Program-made: the position numbers and the translations under genes
NCBI GenBank assembly: GCA_041859045.1
Contig: JBHELB010000012.1
Location: 103,329-167,328, forward strand
Source: JBHELB01 sp041859045
GTDB taxonomy: Bacteria > Hydrogenedentota > Hydrogenedentia > Hydrogenedentales > SLHB01
Direction of reading: 5' to 3'
Length of the DNA: 64,000 nt
The notes under the pieces: generated by a model
What the model was told of the DNA's origin: nothing
Seen by the model: only the letters and a program-made list of their open reading frames with translations
Databases searched by the model: none
In this document: positions 45,014 to 56,369 of the stretch, piece after piece
Layout of the letters: the number at the start of each line of letters is the position of its first letter
Position numbering within the stretch: position 1 is the first letter of the stretch

Positions 45014-45646
45014 ATGCGACGGCGGTGCATGGGGTTCAGCATGATCGAACTCCTGGTGGTCATTGCGATCATTTCCGTTCTGATGGCGCTTCTGTTGCCG
45101 ACCTTGTCCCGCGCGTTGAGTAAAGCCCGCAGTACCAAGGGCATGCTCGAACTGCGCGACGAAGGCATCGGCCGGACGGCGGACGACACCTCCAATGTGC
45201 CCTCGGCCGAACGGCCCACCCTCGCAAGCTGTCGAAAGGCCTTCTACCGTAAAGCGGACTATGGCGACGGGAAGATCTACTACACCGAGCCATTGTGCGT
45301 GTTGAAAACGGACGATGAATTCCGTGCGTATTGGTATACGACGATTCGCGCGGCCGCTTCCGAGGATCTTGAGTTTGCCGAGGGCGGGGAATTGATCGCG
45401 CGCGATGAAAAGGGGCGGCGCTTTCTCTTGCCCGTTATCCCCGAGGGCGAATTTCTGACCCACTACGGCACGTATCCGCTCGGCTGGGAGTTCCTATCGA
45501 CCAAGGTCAGCGATTCCGGTAACGAGAGCCTTAGCGCCAAGGTGCTTTACAGCGATGGGCACGTCGAGTACAAACCGTATCCGAGCAGTTTTCCCGCCAC
45601 GCGGACCGTCGCCGAATATTCTCAGCTCTTCCTCGACACGCGTTGA
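45014..45646 (+). CDS. Prepilin-type N-terminal cleavage/methylation protein
   Basis: A 210-aa pseudopilin-like protein. A short basic leader (MRRRCMG) precedes the prepilin peptidase site G-FSMIELLVVIAIISVLMALLLPTL, with Glu at +5, giving a 20-residue hydrophobic helix. The C-terminal domain ends with VLYSDGHVEYKP, resembling the H-X9-DG region of prepilin-like proteins that are abundant in planctomycetes and relatives. ATG 45014 is chosen for its GAGGAGG ribosome site at 45001; ATG 44999 is the alternative. No other pilus or type II secretion gene is adjacent. Confidence 0.83.
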   Translation: MRRRCMGFSMIELLVVIAIISVLMALLLPTLSRALSKARSTKGMLELRDEGIGRTADDTSNVPSAERPTLASCRKAFYRKADYGDGKIYYTEPLCVLKTDDEFRAYWYTTIRAAASEDLEFAEGGELIARDEKGRRFLLPVIPEGEFLTHYGTYPLGWEFLSTKVSDSGNESLSAKVLYSDGHVEYKPYPSSFPATRTVAEYSQLFLDTR

Positions 45647-45649
45647 GCG

Positions 45650-46705
45650 CTACACCAAGTGCAAGAACTTGAGGTTTGCTTTGGGGAAGGCGTACTGCGT
45701 GAGCTCGTCCCGGAGCACCCACTCGAGCGCATCGTGAACATTCGCGCGCGGCGTACCTCGACGCAGACGACACCGAAATACGTGGAGCGTTACGCGGAGA
45801 TGCGAGTACGCGTGCGTCACGTCGGTCAACGGCGCAATACCTGCCACTTCCACTCCAAGCTCCTCACGCAACTCGCGGCGCAGCGCCTCTTCGGCGGTCT
45901 CACCCGACTCCACGCGCCCGCCTGGAAACTCCCACAGCCCTCCGAGTAGTCCGCCCGGCTTGCGGCGGCCAATCAACACGCGCCCGGCGCGTTCAATTAC
46001 GCCCACTGCGATTTCCTGATGCGGCACGGGGCGCTTCTCTTTTCGCACAGGACGTTGCTCTTGCGTCCCTTGCGCTGACGCACGGCAGTGGGCGCGCACG
46101 GGGCATTCGGCGCAGGAAGGGCTGCGCGGCGTGCACACCAGTGCGCCCAGTTCCATCATGGCTTGGTTGAAATCGCCCGGGGCATTGCGCGGAAGCAATC
46201 TCTCCGCGACATCCCACAGGGTCGCCTGCACGTCGGCGGTGTCTACACAGGCATCGAGATCGAGCACGCGCGACAACACCCGAATCACGTTGCCATCGAG
46301 CACGGGTTCGCGGGCGCCGTAGGCAATGCTTGCGATAGCTCCAGCGGTGTATCGCCCAATCCCCGGCAGCGCGCGCCATTCCTCAGGGGTTTCAGGCAAA
46401 CGCCCACCGCGCTCGGACACGATAATCTGCGCGGCGCGATGCAGGTTACGCGCGCGCGCGTAGTAGCCCAAACCTTCCCAGCACTTGAGCACGCGATCGA
46501 GTGGCGCGTGCGCCAATGTTTCGACATTCGGAAATGCTTTCAGAAAGCGCTCGAAGTAGCCGATTCCCTGATCGACACGGGTCTGCTGCAGCAGAATCTC
46601 GGAGATCCAGACCTTATACGGCGCGGGATCGCTGCGCCACGGCAAGACGCGCGCATGCGCACGGTACCAGCGCAACAGCGCGCGGCGAAACGGCGCAGCC
46701 TCCAT
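45650..46705 (-). CDS. mutY: A/G-specific adenine DNA glycosylase
   Basis: A 351-aa base-excision enzyme removing adenine opposite 8-oxoguanine. It has the HhH-GPD region LPGIGRYTAGAIASIAYG followed by the catalytic Asp in PVLDGNVIRVLSR, the [4Fe-4S] loop CTPRSPSCAECPVRAHC with the family Cys spacing, and a C-terminal NUDIX-like 8-oxoG recognition domain (FPGGRVESGETAEEALRRELREELG). That box is complete, unlike in many MutY proteins. It follows nadA directly (TAGTGATG junction), so the two are co-transcribed. The 3' end is 3 bp from the convergent prepilin gene. Confidence 0.94.
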   Translation of the reverse strand: MEAAPFRRALLRWYRAHARVLPWRSDPAPYKVWISEILLQQTRVDQGIGYFERFLKAFPNVETLAHAPLDRVLKCWEGLGYYARARNLHRAAQIIVSERGGRLPETPEEWRALPGIGRYTAGAIASIAYGAREPVLDGNVIRVLSRVLDLDACVDTADVQATLWDVAERLLPRNAPGDFNQAMMELGALVCTPRSPSCAECPVRAHCRASAQGTQEQRPVRKEKRPVPHQEIAVGVIERAGRVLIGRRKPGGLLGGLWEFPGGRVESGETAEEALRRELREELGVEVAGIAPLTDVTHAYSHLRVTLHVFRCRLRRGTPRANVHDALEWVLRDELTQYAFPKANLKFLHLV

Positions 46706-46707
46706 CA

Positions 46708-47793
46708 CTACCGGATGCTGATCATGCGGTCGATGGCCGTGCGCGCACGCTCGATGATCTCTTTCGGGAGTTCAACCGCGTGCTGCATGGTCTGCAGCGA
46801 CTTCAGCGTTTCCTCGAGCGTGATGAGCCCCATGTACGGACAACGAATGCTGCACAACCGCAGCATCTCCTTGTCCGGATTCTCCGCGGCGATGTTGTCG
46901 CCCATGCTGCACTCGGTGAGCAACAGATAGCGCGGGGCGTCGATCTTCTTCACGTACTCGACCATCTGCTTCGTGCTTCCCGAGAAGTCGCATTTCTCGA
47001 CGACTTCCGGACTGCATTCCGGGTGGGCGATGATCACGACATCCGGAAACTGCTTGCGCACGTTCGCAACGTCTTCCACGGTGAACTGCTCATGCACTTC
47101 GCAACGCGCCATCCAGCCAATCATGCCCTTGGGGATGTCCGTGCCCTCCGGCAACACCAGTTCGCCCGCGTCGTCGCGCGTCATCACGGTGATCGGCATG
47201 CCGAGATCATGGGCCGTATTGCGCGCCAGATACTCGTCCGGCAGGAAGATCACCGTCGAATGCCCCTGCGCGAGCACATGCTGCACCACTTTGTCCGCGT
47301 TGCCCGAGGTGCAGCAATAGTCCGACTCCGCCTTCACGTCGGCATACGTGTTCACATAGCTGACCACCGGCACGCCCGGATAGCGCTGCTTCAGGCGGCG
47401 TACTTCGTCCGCCGTTACCCCCGCCGCCAGCGAACACCCGGCGTCGAGCGACGGAATCAGCACGCACTTGTCCGGATTGAGAATCTTGGCCGTCTCCGCC
47501 ATGAACTTCACACCGCAGAACAAAATAACGTCCGCCTTTGTCTGCGCGGAAATGCGCGACAACTCCAACGAGTCGCCCACGTAGTCCGGCACGGAGACAT
47601 ACAACGCCGGTTCCATATAGTTATGGCCGAGGATCACCGCGTTGCGCTCGCGCTTGAGCTTGTTGATCTCAAACGCAATTTCCGCTTTCAGATCAATTTC
47701 AAAAGGAGGGACGATGCCCTTCAGTTTGCGGTGCATTAGTTCGCGCGTCTGGTCGAGCGATAGAACGGCGTCAGGGGATTCTGTGCTTGGCAT
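46708..47793 (-). CDS. nadA: Quinolinate synthase A
   Basis: A 361-aa [4Fe-4S] enzyme condensing iminoaspartate with dihydroxyacetone phosphate in de novo NAD synthesis. Conserved stretches are AVILGHNYMEP, GDSLELSR, VKFMAETAKILNP, the three cluster cysteines in DAGCSLA, HPECSPEV and CSIRCPYM, and the substrate motif YVNTYADVKAESDYCCTSGNA. Length is normal. nadB and nadC are not adjacent. It is the first gene of a nadA-mutY unit served by the promoter at 47874. Confidence 0.96.
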   Translation of the reverse strand: MPSTESPDAVLSLDQTRELMHRKLKGIVPPFEIDLKAEIAFEINKLKRERNAVILGHNYMEPALYVSVPDYVGDSLELSRISAQTKADVILFCGVKFMAETAKILNPDKCVLIPSLDAGCSLAAGVTADEVRRLKQRYPGVPVVSYVNTYADVKAESDYCCTSGNADKVVQHVLAQGHSTVIFLPDEYLARNTAHDLGMPITVMTRDDAGELVLPEGTDIPKGMIGWMARCEVHEQFTVEDVANVRKQFPDVVIIAHPECSPEVVEKCDFSGSTKQMVEYVKKIDAPRYLLLTECSMGDNIAAENPDKEMLRLCSIRCPYMGLITLEETLKSLQTMQHAVELPKEIIERARTAIDRMISIR

Positions 47794-47873
47794 GGTGTGT
47801 AATTAACCTCTTTCGCGAGGGACGTGCGCGGCATCGGCCGAACCCATCCATCGACTTTCCCGGATAAACAAAT

Positions 47874-47902
47874 ATTTTACCACTCCCTCGGAAAAGCATC
47901 AA
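47874..47902 (-). promoter_or_regulatory. Sigma70-like promoter of nadA-mutY
   Basis: On the minus strand TTGATG (47897-47902) and TAAAAT (47874-47879) with an exact 17-bp spacer, about 80 bp before nadA and just after the ppdK terminator. Confidence 0.62.
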
Positions 47903-47915
47903 TTTTTGACGCTGC

Positions 47916-47955
47916 AAAAAAAGGAACCGCCCCCAAGACTTGCTCGGGGGCGGTT
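47916..47955 (-). terminator. Intrinsic terminator after ppdK
   Basis: On the minus strand AACCGCCCCC and GGGGGCGGTT (47946-47955 and 47925-47934) form a perfect 10-bp stem with an 11-nt loop, followed within two bases by seven T residues. This is a textbook Rho-independent terminator 17 bp after the ppdK stop. Confidence 0.92.
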
Positions 47956-47972
47956 TGCGTTAATACAAAGGG

Positions 47973-50804
<2,832 letters not shown>

Positions 50805-50911
50805 CGTGCGCTTCTCCTTACCGTGTCACTGCTTGGTCACCACGAACTTTCCGAGACTGCCTCTGCGGTTCGCCGCAAAGAACAGCCGATTTCCCCACAA
50901 AAAAACACCGT

Positions 50912-50940
50912 ACTATACTCAAGAAAGCCACGCATTTCAA
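50912..50940 (-). promoter_or_regulatory. Sigma70-like promoter of ppdK
   Basis: On the minus strand TTGAAA (50935-50940) and TATAGT (50912-50917) with a 17-bp spacer, giving a leader of about 100 nt. The space 50805-51149 otherwise shows no gene. Confidence 0.68.
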
Positions 50941-51149
50941 CATTTCGAGCCTAATCTTCTGAGCCGAATCTGCCGGATAAGCCATAAAGCACATTGGCGC
51001 AACAGTGCTTATGGGGAAACATATAATTAATAGCGCTTCCGGCATAAAGGAACTCTTCTGCGCCATACCGTTTGCGTGGTCAGACGCCTCCCTGCGGCTC
51101 GAGAGAAGAGCCAAAGAAAGACCTTGCCTCGCCGAGTAGTACGCGAAAT

Positions 51150-51178
51150 TTGACTCCTCCAGCAAGATCCGGTAGGAT
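51150..51178 (+). promoter_or_regulatory. Sigma70-like promoter of the tRNA-Ala gene
   Basis: TTGACT (51150-51155) and TAGGAT (51173-51178) with a 17-bp spacer, 38 bp before the tRNA. Confidence 0.65.
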
Positions 51179-51216
51179 ATCCCAGCGTGCGGACCTTGCG
51201 TCGCGCACGTTTTTTC

Positions 51217-51292
51217 GGGGATGTAGCTCAGTTGGGAGAGCGCTTGTCTGGCAGACAAGAGGTCGACGGTTCGATCCCGTTCATCTCCACCA
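51217..51292 (+). tRNA. tRNA-Ala (anticodon GGC)
   Basis: A 76-nt cloverleaf with encoded CCA. The acceptor stem GGGGATG pairs with CATCTCC and includes the G3:U70 wobble that identifies alanine tRNAs. The D arm is GCTC...GAGC, the anticodon stem CTTGT/ACAAG encloses loop CTGGCAG with anticodon GGC, and the T arm carries TTCGATC. It is the last recognisable core gene before the accessory region, so it is a plausible (unproven) integration landmark. Confidence 0.95.
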
Positions 51293-51306
51293 AATAAAAC
51301 AAGGTT

Positions 51307-51350
51307 AACGCCCTCTCCGCGCAGAATTGGCGCACGAGAGGGCGTTGTTG
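51307..51350 (+). terminator. Intrinsic terminator after the tRNA-Ala gene
   Basis: AACGCCCTCTC (51307-51317) and GAGAGGGCGTT (51336-51346) make a perfect 11-bp stem, followed by a short T/G run (GTTGTTTC). Confidence 0.7.
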
Positions 51351-51419
51351 TTTCTAGCGAAGTAAGCCCTTGTTGCTAAAGGAATTGCACATGTAGGACG
51401 AGCTCGTCTGGTCGCTTTC

Positions 51420-51524
51420 CAACAGGTCTGCTTAGCGCACTTCTTCACCATGTTCAGCCCTTTTTGTCTCTGTTTCCCCGCTTTCTCTCCAATTCAACAG
51501 GTCTGCGCGCAAAGCGACCTGTTG
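51420..51524. repeat. Repeated CAACAGGTC motifs before the recombinase module
   Basis: CAACAGGTCTGC occurs twice as a direct repeat (51420-51431 and 51495-51506), and GACCTGTTG (51516-51524) makes a perfect 9-bp inverted repeat with the second copy. GGTCGCTTT (51410-51418) and AAAGCGACC (51511-51519) form a second inverted pair. The cluster lies in the otherwise empty, AT-richer 388-bp space 51293-51680. It could be an attachment site or operator of the recombinase module; this is inference. Confidence 0.45.
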
Positions 51525-51680
51525 CGTGTTATCAATGGGTTACGAGCCTCGTTTTTGTTTTCCGAGTAAAAACCGCTCGCTATGCAAATGTCGTTTCGGA
51601 ATTTCCTATGTGGACTTTTCCGGTAGATAAACAGCAACCATCCACCGTGAACGGATGCAAGCTGAAGCCGGAGAACTCGC

Positions 51681-51899
51681 ATGAATACCAACCAGACACC
51701 GCCTGAACTCATGTCAGCCCAGGAGCGGCTGGACGAAGTGGCGGCCATTCTCGCCCTTGGTTTTTCGCGTCTGCGTCACAAGACGCTAGTCCTGTCTCGC
51801 TCACGAACCACCGAGCGGAATTCACTTGATTTCCCGCCGCCAGAGAGCGTCCATGGTGTCCAACCAGAGAGAGGAGGAACTACATGGACCTTGGAGTGA
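51681..51899 (+). CDS. Small conserved-type protein heading the recombinase module
   Basis: A 72-aa protein with a leucine-rich helix AQERLDEVAAILALGFSRLRHK in its first half. Short proteins with this REVAAILA-GLLRLR-like pattern are familiar upstream of DUF2924/serine-recombinase modules. GGAG lies 7 nt before the ATG. It overlaps the DUF2924 gene by 16 bp. Function unknown. Confidence 0.6.
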   Translation: MNTNQTPPELMSAQERLDEVAAILALGFSRLRHKTLVLSRSRTTERNSLDFPPPESVHGVQPERGGTTWTLE

Positions 51900-52381
51900 G
51901 AAATAGGGATGGCGCGACGCGCACGGTGCTGCGTCAGGTCGCCGCGCTGCAGCGTATGACGTGCGACGAGTTGCGTGAGCAGTGGCGTGTACTGTTTGGC
52001 GGCGAGCCGCCCGAATATCGCCACCCGATTCTGGTGCGTCGTCTTGCGCACAGGATACAGGAATTGGCGTTCGGCGTTTCGGTTGAAGCCGTTCGGGAGC
52101 GGCTGGAGGAGGCCCGCGCGCGGCTTGGGCTCGACGACATGGCGTTGCCCCGTGGGCCGCACCGGCATGGAACAAACACGCCCGTTCCCGGCACCCGCTT
52201 CATTCGGGAATGGAACGGTGGCCGTTACGAGGTTACGGTGGCCCGAGACGGGTTCGAGTTCCAAGGCAGGACGTTTCGCTCGCTCACCGCGATTGCCAAA
52301 GTCATCACGGGCACCCACTGGAACGGACGCGCCTTCTTCGGATTGGGCAAATCCACCGCTGCGAAAGGTGGCCGGATATGA
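51884..52381 (+). CDS. DUF2924 family protein
   Basis: A 165-aa protein matching DUF2924 in layout: QVAALQRMTCDELREQWRVLFGGEPPEYRHPILVRRLAHRIQELAFG at the N-terminus, and GTRFIREWNGGRYEVTVARDGFEFQGRTFRSLTAIAKVITGTHWNGRAFFGL at the C-terminus. DUF2924 genes regularly sit just upstream of large serine recombinases in phages and integrative elements, but their role is unknown. The start follows GAGAGGAGG. Its stop overlaps the recombinase ATG as ATGA. Confidence 0.86.
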   Translation: MDLGVRNRDGATRTVLRQVAALQRMTCDELREQWRVLFGGEPPEYRHPILVRRLAHRIQELAFGVSVEAVRERLEEARARLGLDDMALPRGPHRHGTNTPVPGTRFIREWNGGRYEVTVARDGFEFQGRTFRSLTAIAKVITGTHWNGRAFFGLGKSTAAKGGRI

Positions 52382-53766
52382 GCAGACGCGCTACCGGAAG
52401 CGCCGAGCCGTCGTCCGTCGTTGTTCCCATGCGCTGCGCGGTCTACACACGCAAATCGACCGAGGAGGGTCTCGACCAAGAGTTCAATTCGCTCGACGCG
52501 CAACGCGAGGCGGCCGAATCGTATGTCGCGAGTCAACGTCAGAATGGATGGATACTCCTGCAAGACCGGTACGACGACGGCGGCTACTCGGGTGGCACTC
52601 TGGAGCGGCCAGCGCTCCAACGCCTCATCCAGGACGTGGAAGCGGGCAAGGTCAACTGCGTTGTGGTGTACAAGATCGACCGCCTGTCCCGTTCGCTCCT
52701 GGACTTCACGCGGTTGGTGGACCTTTTCGAACGGCACGGCGTGTCCTTCGTTTCCGTGACCCAGCAGTTCAACACCACGACGTCGATGGGACGCCTCACG
52801 CTCAATATCCTCCTGTCCTTTGCCCAGTTCGAGCGCGAGATCATCGGCGAACGTATCCGGGATAAGATCGCGGCGTCGAAACGTAAAGGGAAGTTTGTGG
52901 GCGGCAGATGTGTCCTGGGGTATGACGTGGCCCCGGACAACCACCGCCTTGTCGTGAACGAAGAGGAGGCGCGGGTTGTCCGCCGCGTTTTCCAGCGGTT
53001 CATCGAGACCGCTTCTCCCCAGACCGTGGTGGCCGAGCTCAAGCAGGAAGGGGTCAAGACCAAACCGCGCAAGAACGCAGCCGGACGCTCGCCAAAAGAA
53101 ATGGCCTGGAGCACGTCCCTTCTCTACCGCATGCTGAACAATCGCCTGTACGTCGGCGAGATCGACTACAAGGGAAGCATCTATGCGGGCGAACACGAAG
53201 CGATTGTCGCGCATGACGTTTGGGAGAAAGCACAGGCCATCTTGCAAGAGAACTATCGCACGCGCGGCAACCAAAGCCGCAAGCGTCACGATGCCCTGCT
53301 GAAAGGGATTCTGCGGTGCGGCCACTGTGGCTGCGCGATGATCCACTCGTACGCCCGGAAACGCGGCAAGCAATACCGCTACTACGTGTGCGCGAACGCC
53401 ATGAAGAGCGGGTATGCCGCGTGCGCCCTCAAAACGGTGTCCGCAGGCAATATCGAGCAGCTCGTCCTCGATCGGCTCCGGGAAACGTTACGGTCACCTC
53501 AGATCGTCGCGCGCACGTGCCGCGAGGTCGTGGCGACAACTCCGCCAGACGGCATGACCATGACGGAATCGGATGTGATTCGCGCCCTCGACCAGTTCGA
53601 TGGCATCTGGGACACGCTGTTCCCCGCCGAGCAGGCCCGGATTGTCGGGTTGCTCCTTGCGGGAGTCGAAGCGCGGTGCGAAGGGGTCTCACTGGCCCTG
53701 CGGACGAACGGCCTCCTGACGTTGACCGAAGAACTTACCGGAGACAAGCAATCATGGGCAAACTGA
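52378..53766 (+). CDS. Large serine recombinase / site-specific integrase
   Basis: A 462-aa large serine recombinase able to integrate, excise or invert DNA. The resolvase catalytic domain starts CAVYTRKSTEEG (nucleophile Ser27), with SLDAQREAAESYV, YKIDRLSRSLLDF and LLSFAQFEREIIGERIRDKI. The recombinase domain (LGYDVAP, NEEEARVVRRVFQRF) follows, then a zinc-ribbon domain (CGHCGCAMIHSYARK ... YYVCANAMKSGYAAC). Start 52378 is fixed by the ATGA overlap with the DUF2924 gene and the length of the family. The last codons overlap the next gene by 13 bp. It is the probable integrase of the element. Confidence 0.94.
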   Translation: MSRRATGSAEPSSVVVPMRCAVYTRKSTEEGLDQEFNSLDAQREAAESYVASQRQNGWILLQDRYDDGGYSGGTLERPALQRLIQDVEAGKVNCVVVYKIDRLSRSLLDFTRLVDLFERHGVSFVSVTQQFNTTTSMGRLTLNILLSFAQFEREIIGERIRDKIAASKRKGKFVGGRCVLGYDVAPDNHRLVVNEEEARVVRRVFQRFIETASPQTVVAELKQEGVKTKPRKNAAGRSPKEMAWSTSLLYRMLNNRLYVGEIDYKGSIYAGEHEAIVAHDVWEKAQAILQENYRTRGNQSRKRHDALLKGILRCGHCGCAMIHSYARKRGKQYRYYVCANAMKSGYAACALKTVSAGNIEQLVLDRLRETLRSPQIVARTCREVVATTPPDGMTMTESDVIRALDQFDGIWDTLFPAEQARIVGLLLAGVEARCEGVSLALRTNGLLTLTEELTGDKQSWAN

Positions 53767-54194
53767 TCTTCGTCGACCATGCCGGGACAATCGAGTCCAA
53801 AGATGCGGACGGACACGTGCACATAACCATCCCCGTGCAGATGAAGCGACGCGGTGGCCGCAAAGAAATGATCGTTCCCGAAGGCCACGGGGAAGATATC
53901 GGACGGTGTCCGGAAAACAGAGCGCTGGTCGTCGCCATCGTTCGCGCGCACGCATGGACGCGGCTCATGGAAACGGGGGCATTCGCGAGCATCGAGGCAT
54001 TGGCGACACGCGTGAAGATGGAGGTCTGCTACGTCCGGCGTATCATGAAACTGGCCAATCTGGCCCCAGACATCGTCCAGGCAATTCTCGACGGAAATGA
54101 ACCCGGCGACCTCACCATGAATGCGCTCCGTAAAGGGGTCTCGCTGCTATGGGAAGAGCAACGTAAGCAGTTCGGCTTTCAGGCGCGCAACTGA
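53754..54194 (+). CDS. HTH protein of the recombinase module
   Basis: A 146-aa protein whose C-terminal half contains a helix-turn-helix-like segment (SIEALATRVKMEVCYVRRIMKLANLAPDIVQAILDG) of the type seen in proteins encoded right after DUF2924-linked recombinases. The N-terminal 60 residues include basic RRGGRK. It probably binds DNA near the recombination site or regulates the module. Its ATG lies inside the recombinase 3' end (13-bp overlap), so translation is coupled. Confidence 0.75.
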   Translation: MGKLIFVDHAGTIESKDADGHVHITIPVQMKRRGGRKEMIVPEGHGEDIGRCPENRALVVAIVRAHAWTRLMETGAFASIEALATRVKMEVCYVRRIMKLANLAPDIVQAILDGNEPGDLTMNALRKGVSLLWEEQRKQFGFQARN

Positions 54195-54421
54195 GGTTGT
54201 GCGCGCATCGAACGTCTGGCCATCGAGTGCAGCGTCTCTGTCCGCAAGACCAGGACGTCCTTGACGCCTGCGTGCGAGGGATTGGCGTAGCTGCGCCGCA
54301 GCAGGAAGGCCATCAGGTCGACGACGCCTTGCGCGCCGATGAGCGTGCCGTGGAGTGGCTGGATGCGGATATCGAATTCGATGTGATTGAGCAGTGTCCA
54401 GGAGTGTCCCTCTTGCGTACA

Positions 54422-54628
54422 CATCGCCACATAACCTGCGCCCGCGTCACCCAGATCATGAATTTGCTCACCCTCGCCCCGGACATCCAGGAAGAGATAC
54501 TGCACCTCCCACCCACCACCACCGGCCGCGACCCCATCGCCGAACACCATGTCCGCCCTCTGACCGGCGTCCCGCTCTGGAGTCGGCAGCGCAAAATGTG
54601 GAAGGAACTGCTGCGCAGAGATCGTTAG
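54422..54628 (+). pseudogene. Remnant of a second module-type HTH gene
   Basis: An in-frame 68-codon stretch reads ITCARVTQIMNLLTLAPDIQEEILHLPP ... WSRQRKMW and ends at TAG 54626-54628. It resembles the C-terminal half of the same HTH class (LAPDI is shared with the preceding gene). The frame is open back to 54197, but that upstream part shows no similarity or ribosome site, so the 5' half appears lost. The 489-bp space 54195-54683 holds nothing else recognisable. Confidence 0.5.
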
Positions 54629-54683
54629 CGGTCGAGTGTCTTTCCATTTGACGTCAATCCGCGCAGAAAAGACGGCGTTTCCT

Positions 54684-56369
54684 TTAGGCGTTGGCAAGCC
54701 TTTGCCAGTAATAGGGTATAAGAGGAGTCCTAAAATGGCGACTAGCAAGAAGAGCGAGAAAGGAGAACCCGTTCTGGAAAAATGACATATCTTCTGGACT
54801 AAATACTGAATTTCGCACTCGCACCATGCGTTCTTTTAGGTCATCCAGGTTTTGTGGCAATTCAATCGGGGCCTCCGTAGTTCCCGCTTCAAGAGCAGCA
54901 TTGGTGCGCCAGATGTATTCTTCACAATCCGCGTCTGGGTACCATAGCTGAAGCGTAGTTCCGCTCAAGAATTGTTTGGTCGCGGTAGCCATTTCCAGAT
55001 AAAGTTCTGGAAGCTCAAGTACAGCACACCATTCGGCAAGCATTGGCAATAAAGTGGATATTTCCATCAATTGTTCTTTAGGTTTCGGCTCGCCTGATTC
55101 AAAATCTAACAAATCGTCATAGCTGTCTGAGCAGACAGGAAACCCTCTCCCCTTTCGGTAAGCGAAAAAGACTCTGCGTATCAGCTGTTCTATCCATTCA
55201 GCGGCCTCTTGACGGCGATCAACATGCGAAAGGAGAAGCAACGCAATACCAATGTCTATGGCGTGACCGTCGTAGCTCGGACATAAAGCAGACGGATTGT
55301 TCTTGATCAGACTGACCAGCGTATTTGCCACATCGCAGGCATCTTTCTGCAATTGACTGTATCGAGAACCGACGGGCAGACTGACGTGGCGCATGCCCCA
55401 CACACCAAGGAGCCCGATCAATTCAAAGGTGCGCAAAGGATACTCAATCTCATCGGCTCCGTATCCACATAAGCCGTCTTGGACAAAACAATGTGTCCTA
55501 ACCTTTCTGTAGAAGGCATCGGCCACTAACCCGAAGGTCTCGTGTATTTTGAGAAACTCGCCCCAAGCAGGCTCAGAGGTGGACAGATGGCTGTTTTTTC
55601 GCAACCAATCCCAAACCCGGAAAACCGTGCGTTCAGCGGCGAAGTAAGCTTGGCGCAAGTTGTCTGCTTCCTTCGCCCAATGGAAGAGGATATGCAGGGC
55701 AAGGTGAATGCTTCTCAGCATCCTTACCTGCTTTTTCTCCAGGGCAGAACCGTCTGATGACATCTCTACGCTGGATAGGCTACGCTCCAGAAGGTTAAAA
55801 TAGTCCTGCAAATCGTATTCATTGAGGTCGACCAGCGCCAACGCCTTGCGCATGCATTTTTTATCTTGTTCATCAAAGACGTGTTCGTTGAGCAAGTGTT
55901 GTTCGAGAAGCAGGCTGAGCTTGTCTCCTCCCCAAAGCTCGAAGTCGACCCTTCCAGGCTCGCGGTGCTGCTTTGTGAATCCGGCCCAGTTCTGTTGAAC
56001 GTCCTGTTTTAGGTCTCCGCCACAGCAAACAATGATCTTGATAGGAAGTCCCTTATGTTGCTGTTCGATGTGGTTCGGTATATACACGTCCATGATCTCT
56101 GTCAGAGAAGGCCGAACGGCCTGAGGTGTTCCATCCCAATCGCTACGCCCGATATCGCCCCGTTTGACGGTGACGAGAAACAGAGTCGCTACACCATTAT
56201 TCCCGTCGTCTGGCCCCACACCAGCGATATCCACGCCGTACTGTCGCGCGCCTGTCTGGGGTTTACTTGTTGGCTGTATACCCATGGCAAATAGCAGGTC
56301 AACGACAAGGGCATCCAGTTCCCCGGATTCCTTTAACATCGAGATGAACTCGCGAAGTACAAGCCTCAT
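54684..56369 (-). CDS. PD-(D/E)XK nuclease-like protein, second gene of the AT-rich cassette
   Basis: A 561-aa protein. The N-terminal 180 residues have a restriction-endonuclease-like pattern: helix DALVVDLLFAMGIQPTSKP, then ARQYGVDIAGVG (candidate Asp) and LFLVTVKRGDIGRSDWDGTPQ (candidate K of an xVK site, the usual Glu replaced by Thr). ICLCGGD-like IIVCCGGDLKQDVQQNW follows. The remaining 380 residues are helical with no known motif. The ATG overlaps the stop of the upstream gene as ATGA, so the two are coupled. Base composition is clearly poorer in GC than flanking genes, suggesting separate acquisition. I know of no named family, and nuclease activity is inferred from the pattern only. 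Confidence 0.78.
   Translation of the reverse strand: MRLVLREFISMLKESGELDALVVDLLFAMGIQPTSKPQTGARQYGVDIAGVGPDDGNNGVATLFLVTVKRGDIGRSDWDGTPQAVRPSLTEIMDVYIPNHIEQQHKGLPIKIIVCCGGDLKQDVQQNWAGFTKQHREPGRVDFELWGGDKLSLLLEQHLLNEHVFDEQDKKCMRKALALVDLNEYDLQDYFNLLERSLSSVEMSSDGSALEKKQVRMLRSIHLALHILFHWAKEADNLRQAYFAAERTVFRVWDWLRKNSHLSTSEPAWGEFLKIHETFGLVADAFYRKVRTHCFVQDGLCGYGADEIEYPLRTFELIGLLGVWGMRHVSLPVGSRYSQLQKDACDVANTLVSLIKNNPSALCPSYDGHAIDIGIALLLLSHVDRRQEAAEWIEQLIRRVFFAYRKGRGFPVCSDSYDDLLDFESGEPKPKEQLMEISTLLPMLAEWCAVLELPELYLEMATATKQFLSGTTLQLWYPDADCEEYIWRTNAALEAGTTEAPIELPQNLDDLKERMVRVRNSVFSPEDMSFFQNGFSFLALLASRHFRTPLIPYYWQRLANA

Noticed and set aside
51217..51292. tRNA-Ala 3' end as a proven attL site
   Set aside because: The right end of the element is not in the window, so no duplicate of the tRNA 3' end can be shown; large serine recombinases often do not use tRNA genes.
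54197..54421. First half of the frame that ends in the HTH remnant as part of a real gene
   Set aside because: No similarity, atypical composition, no ribosome site, and the recognisable part starts only near 54422.
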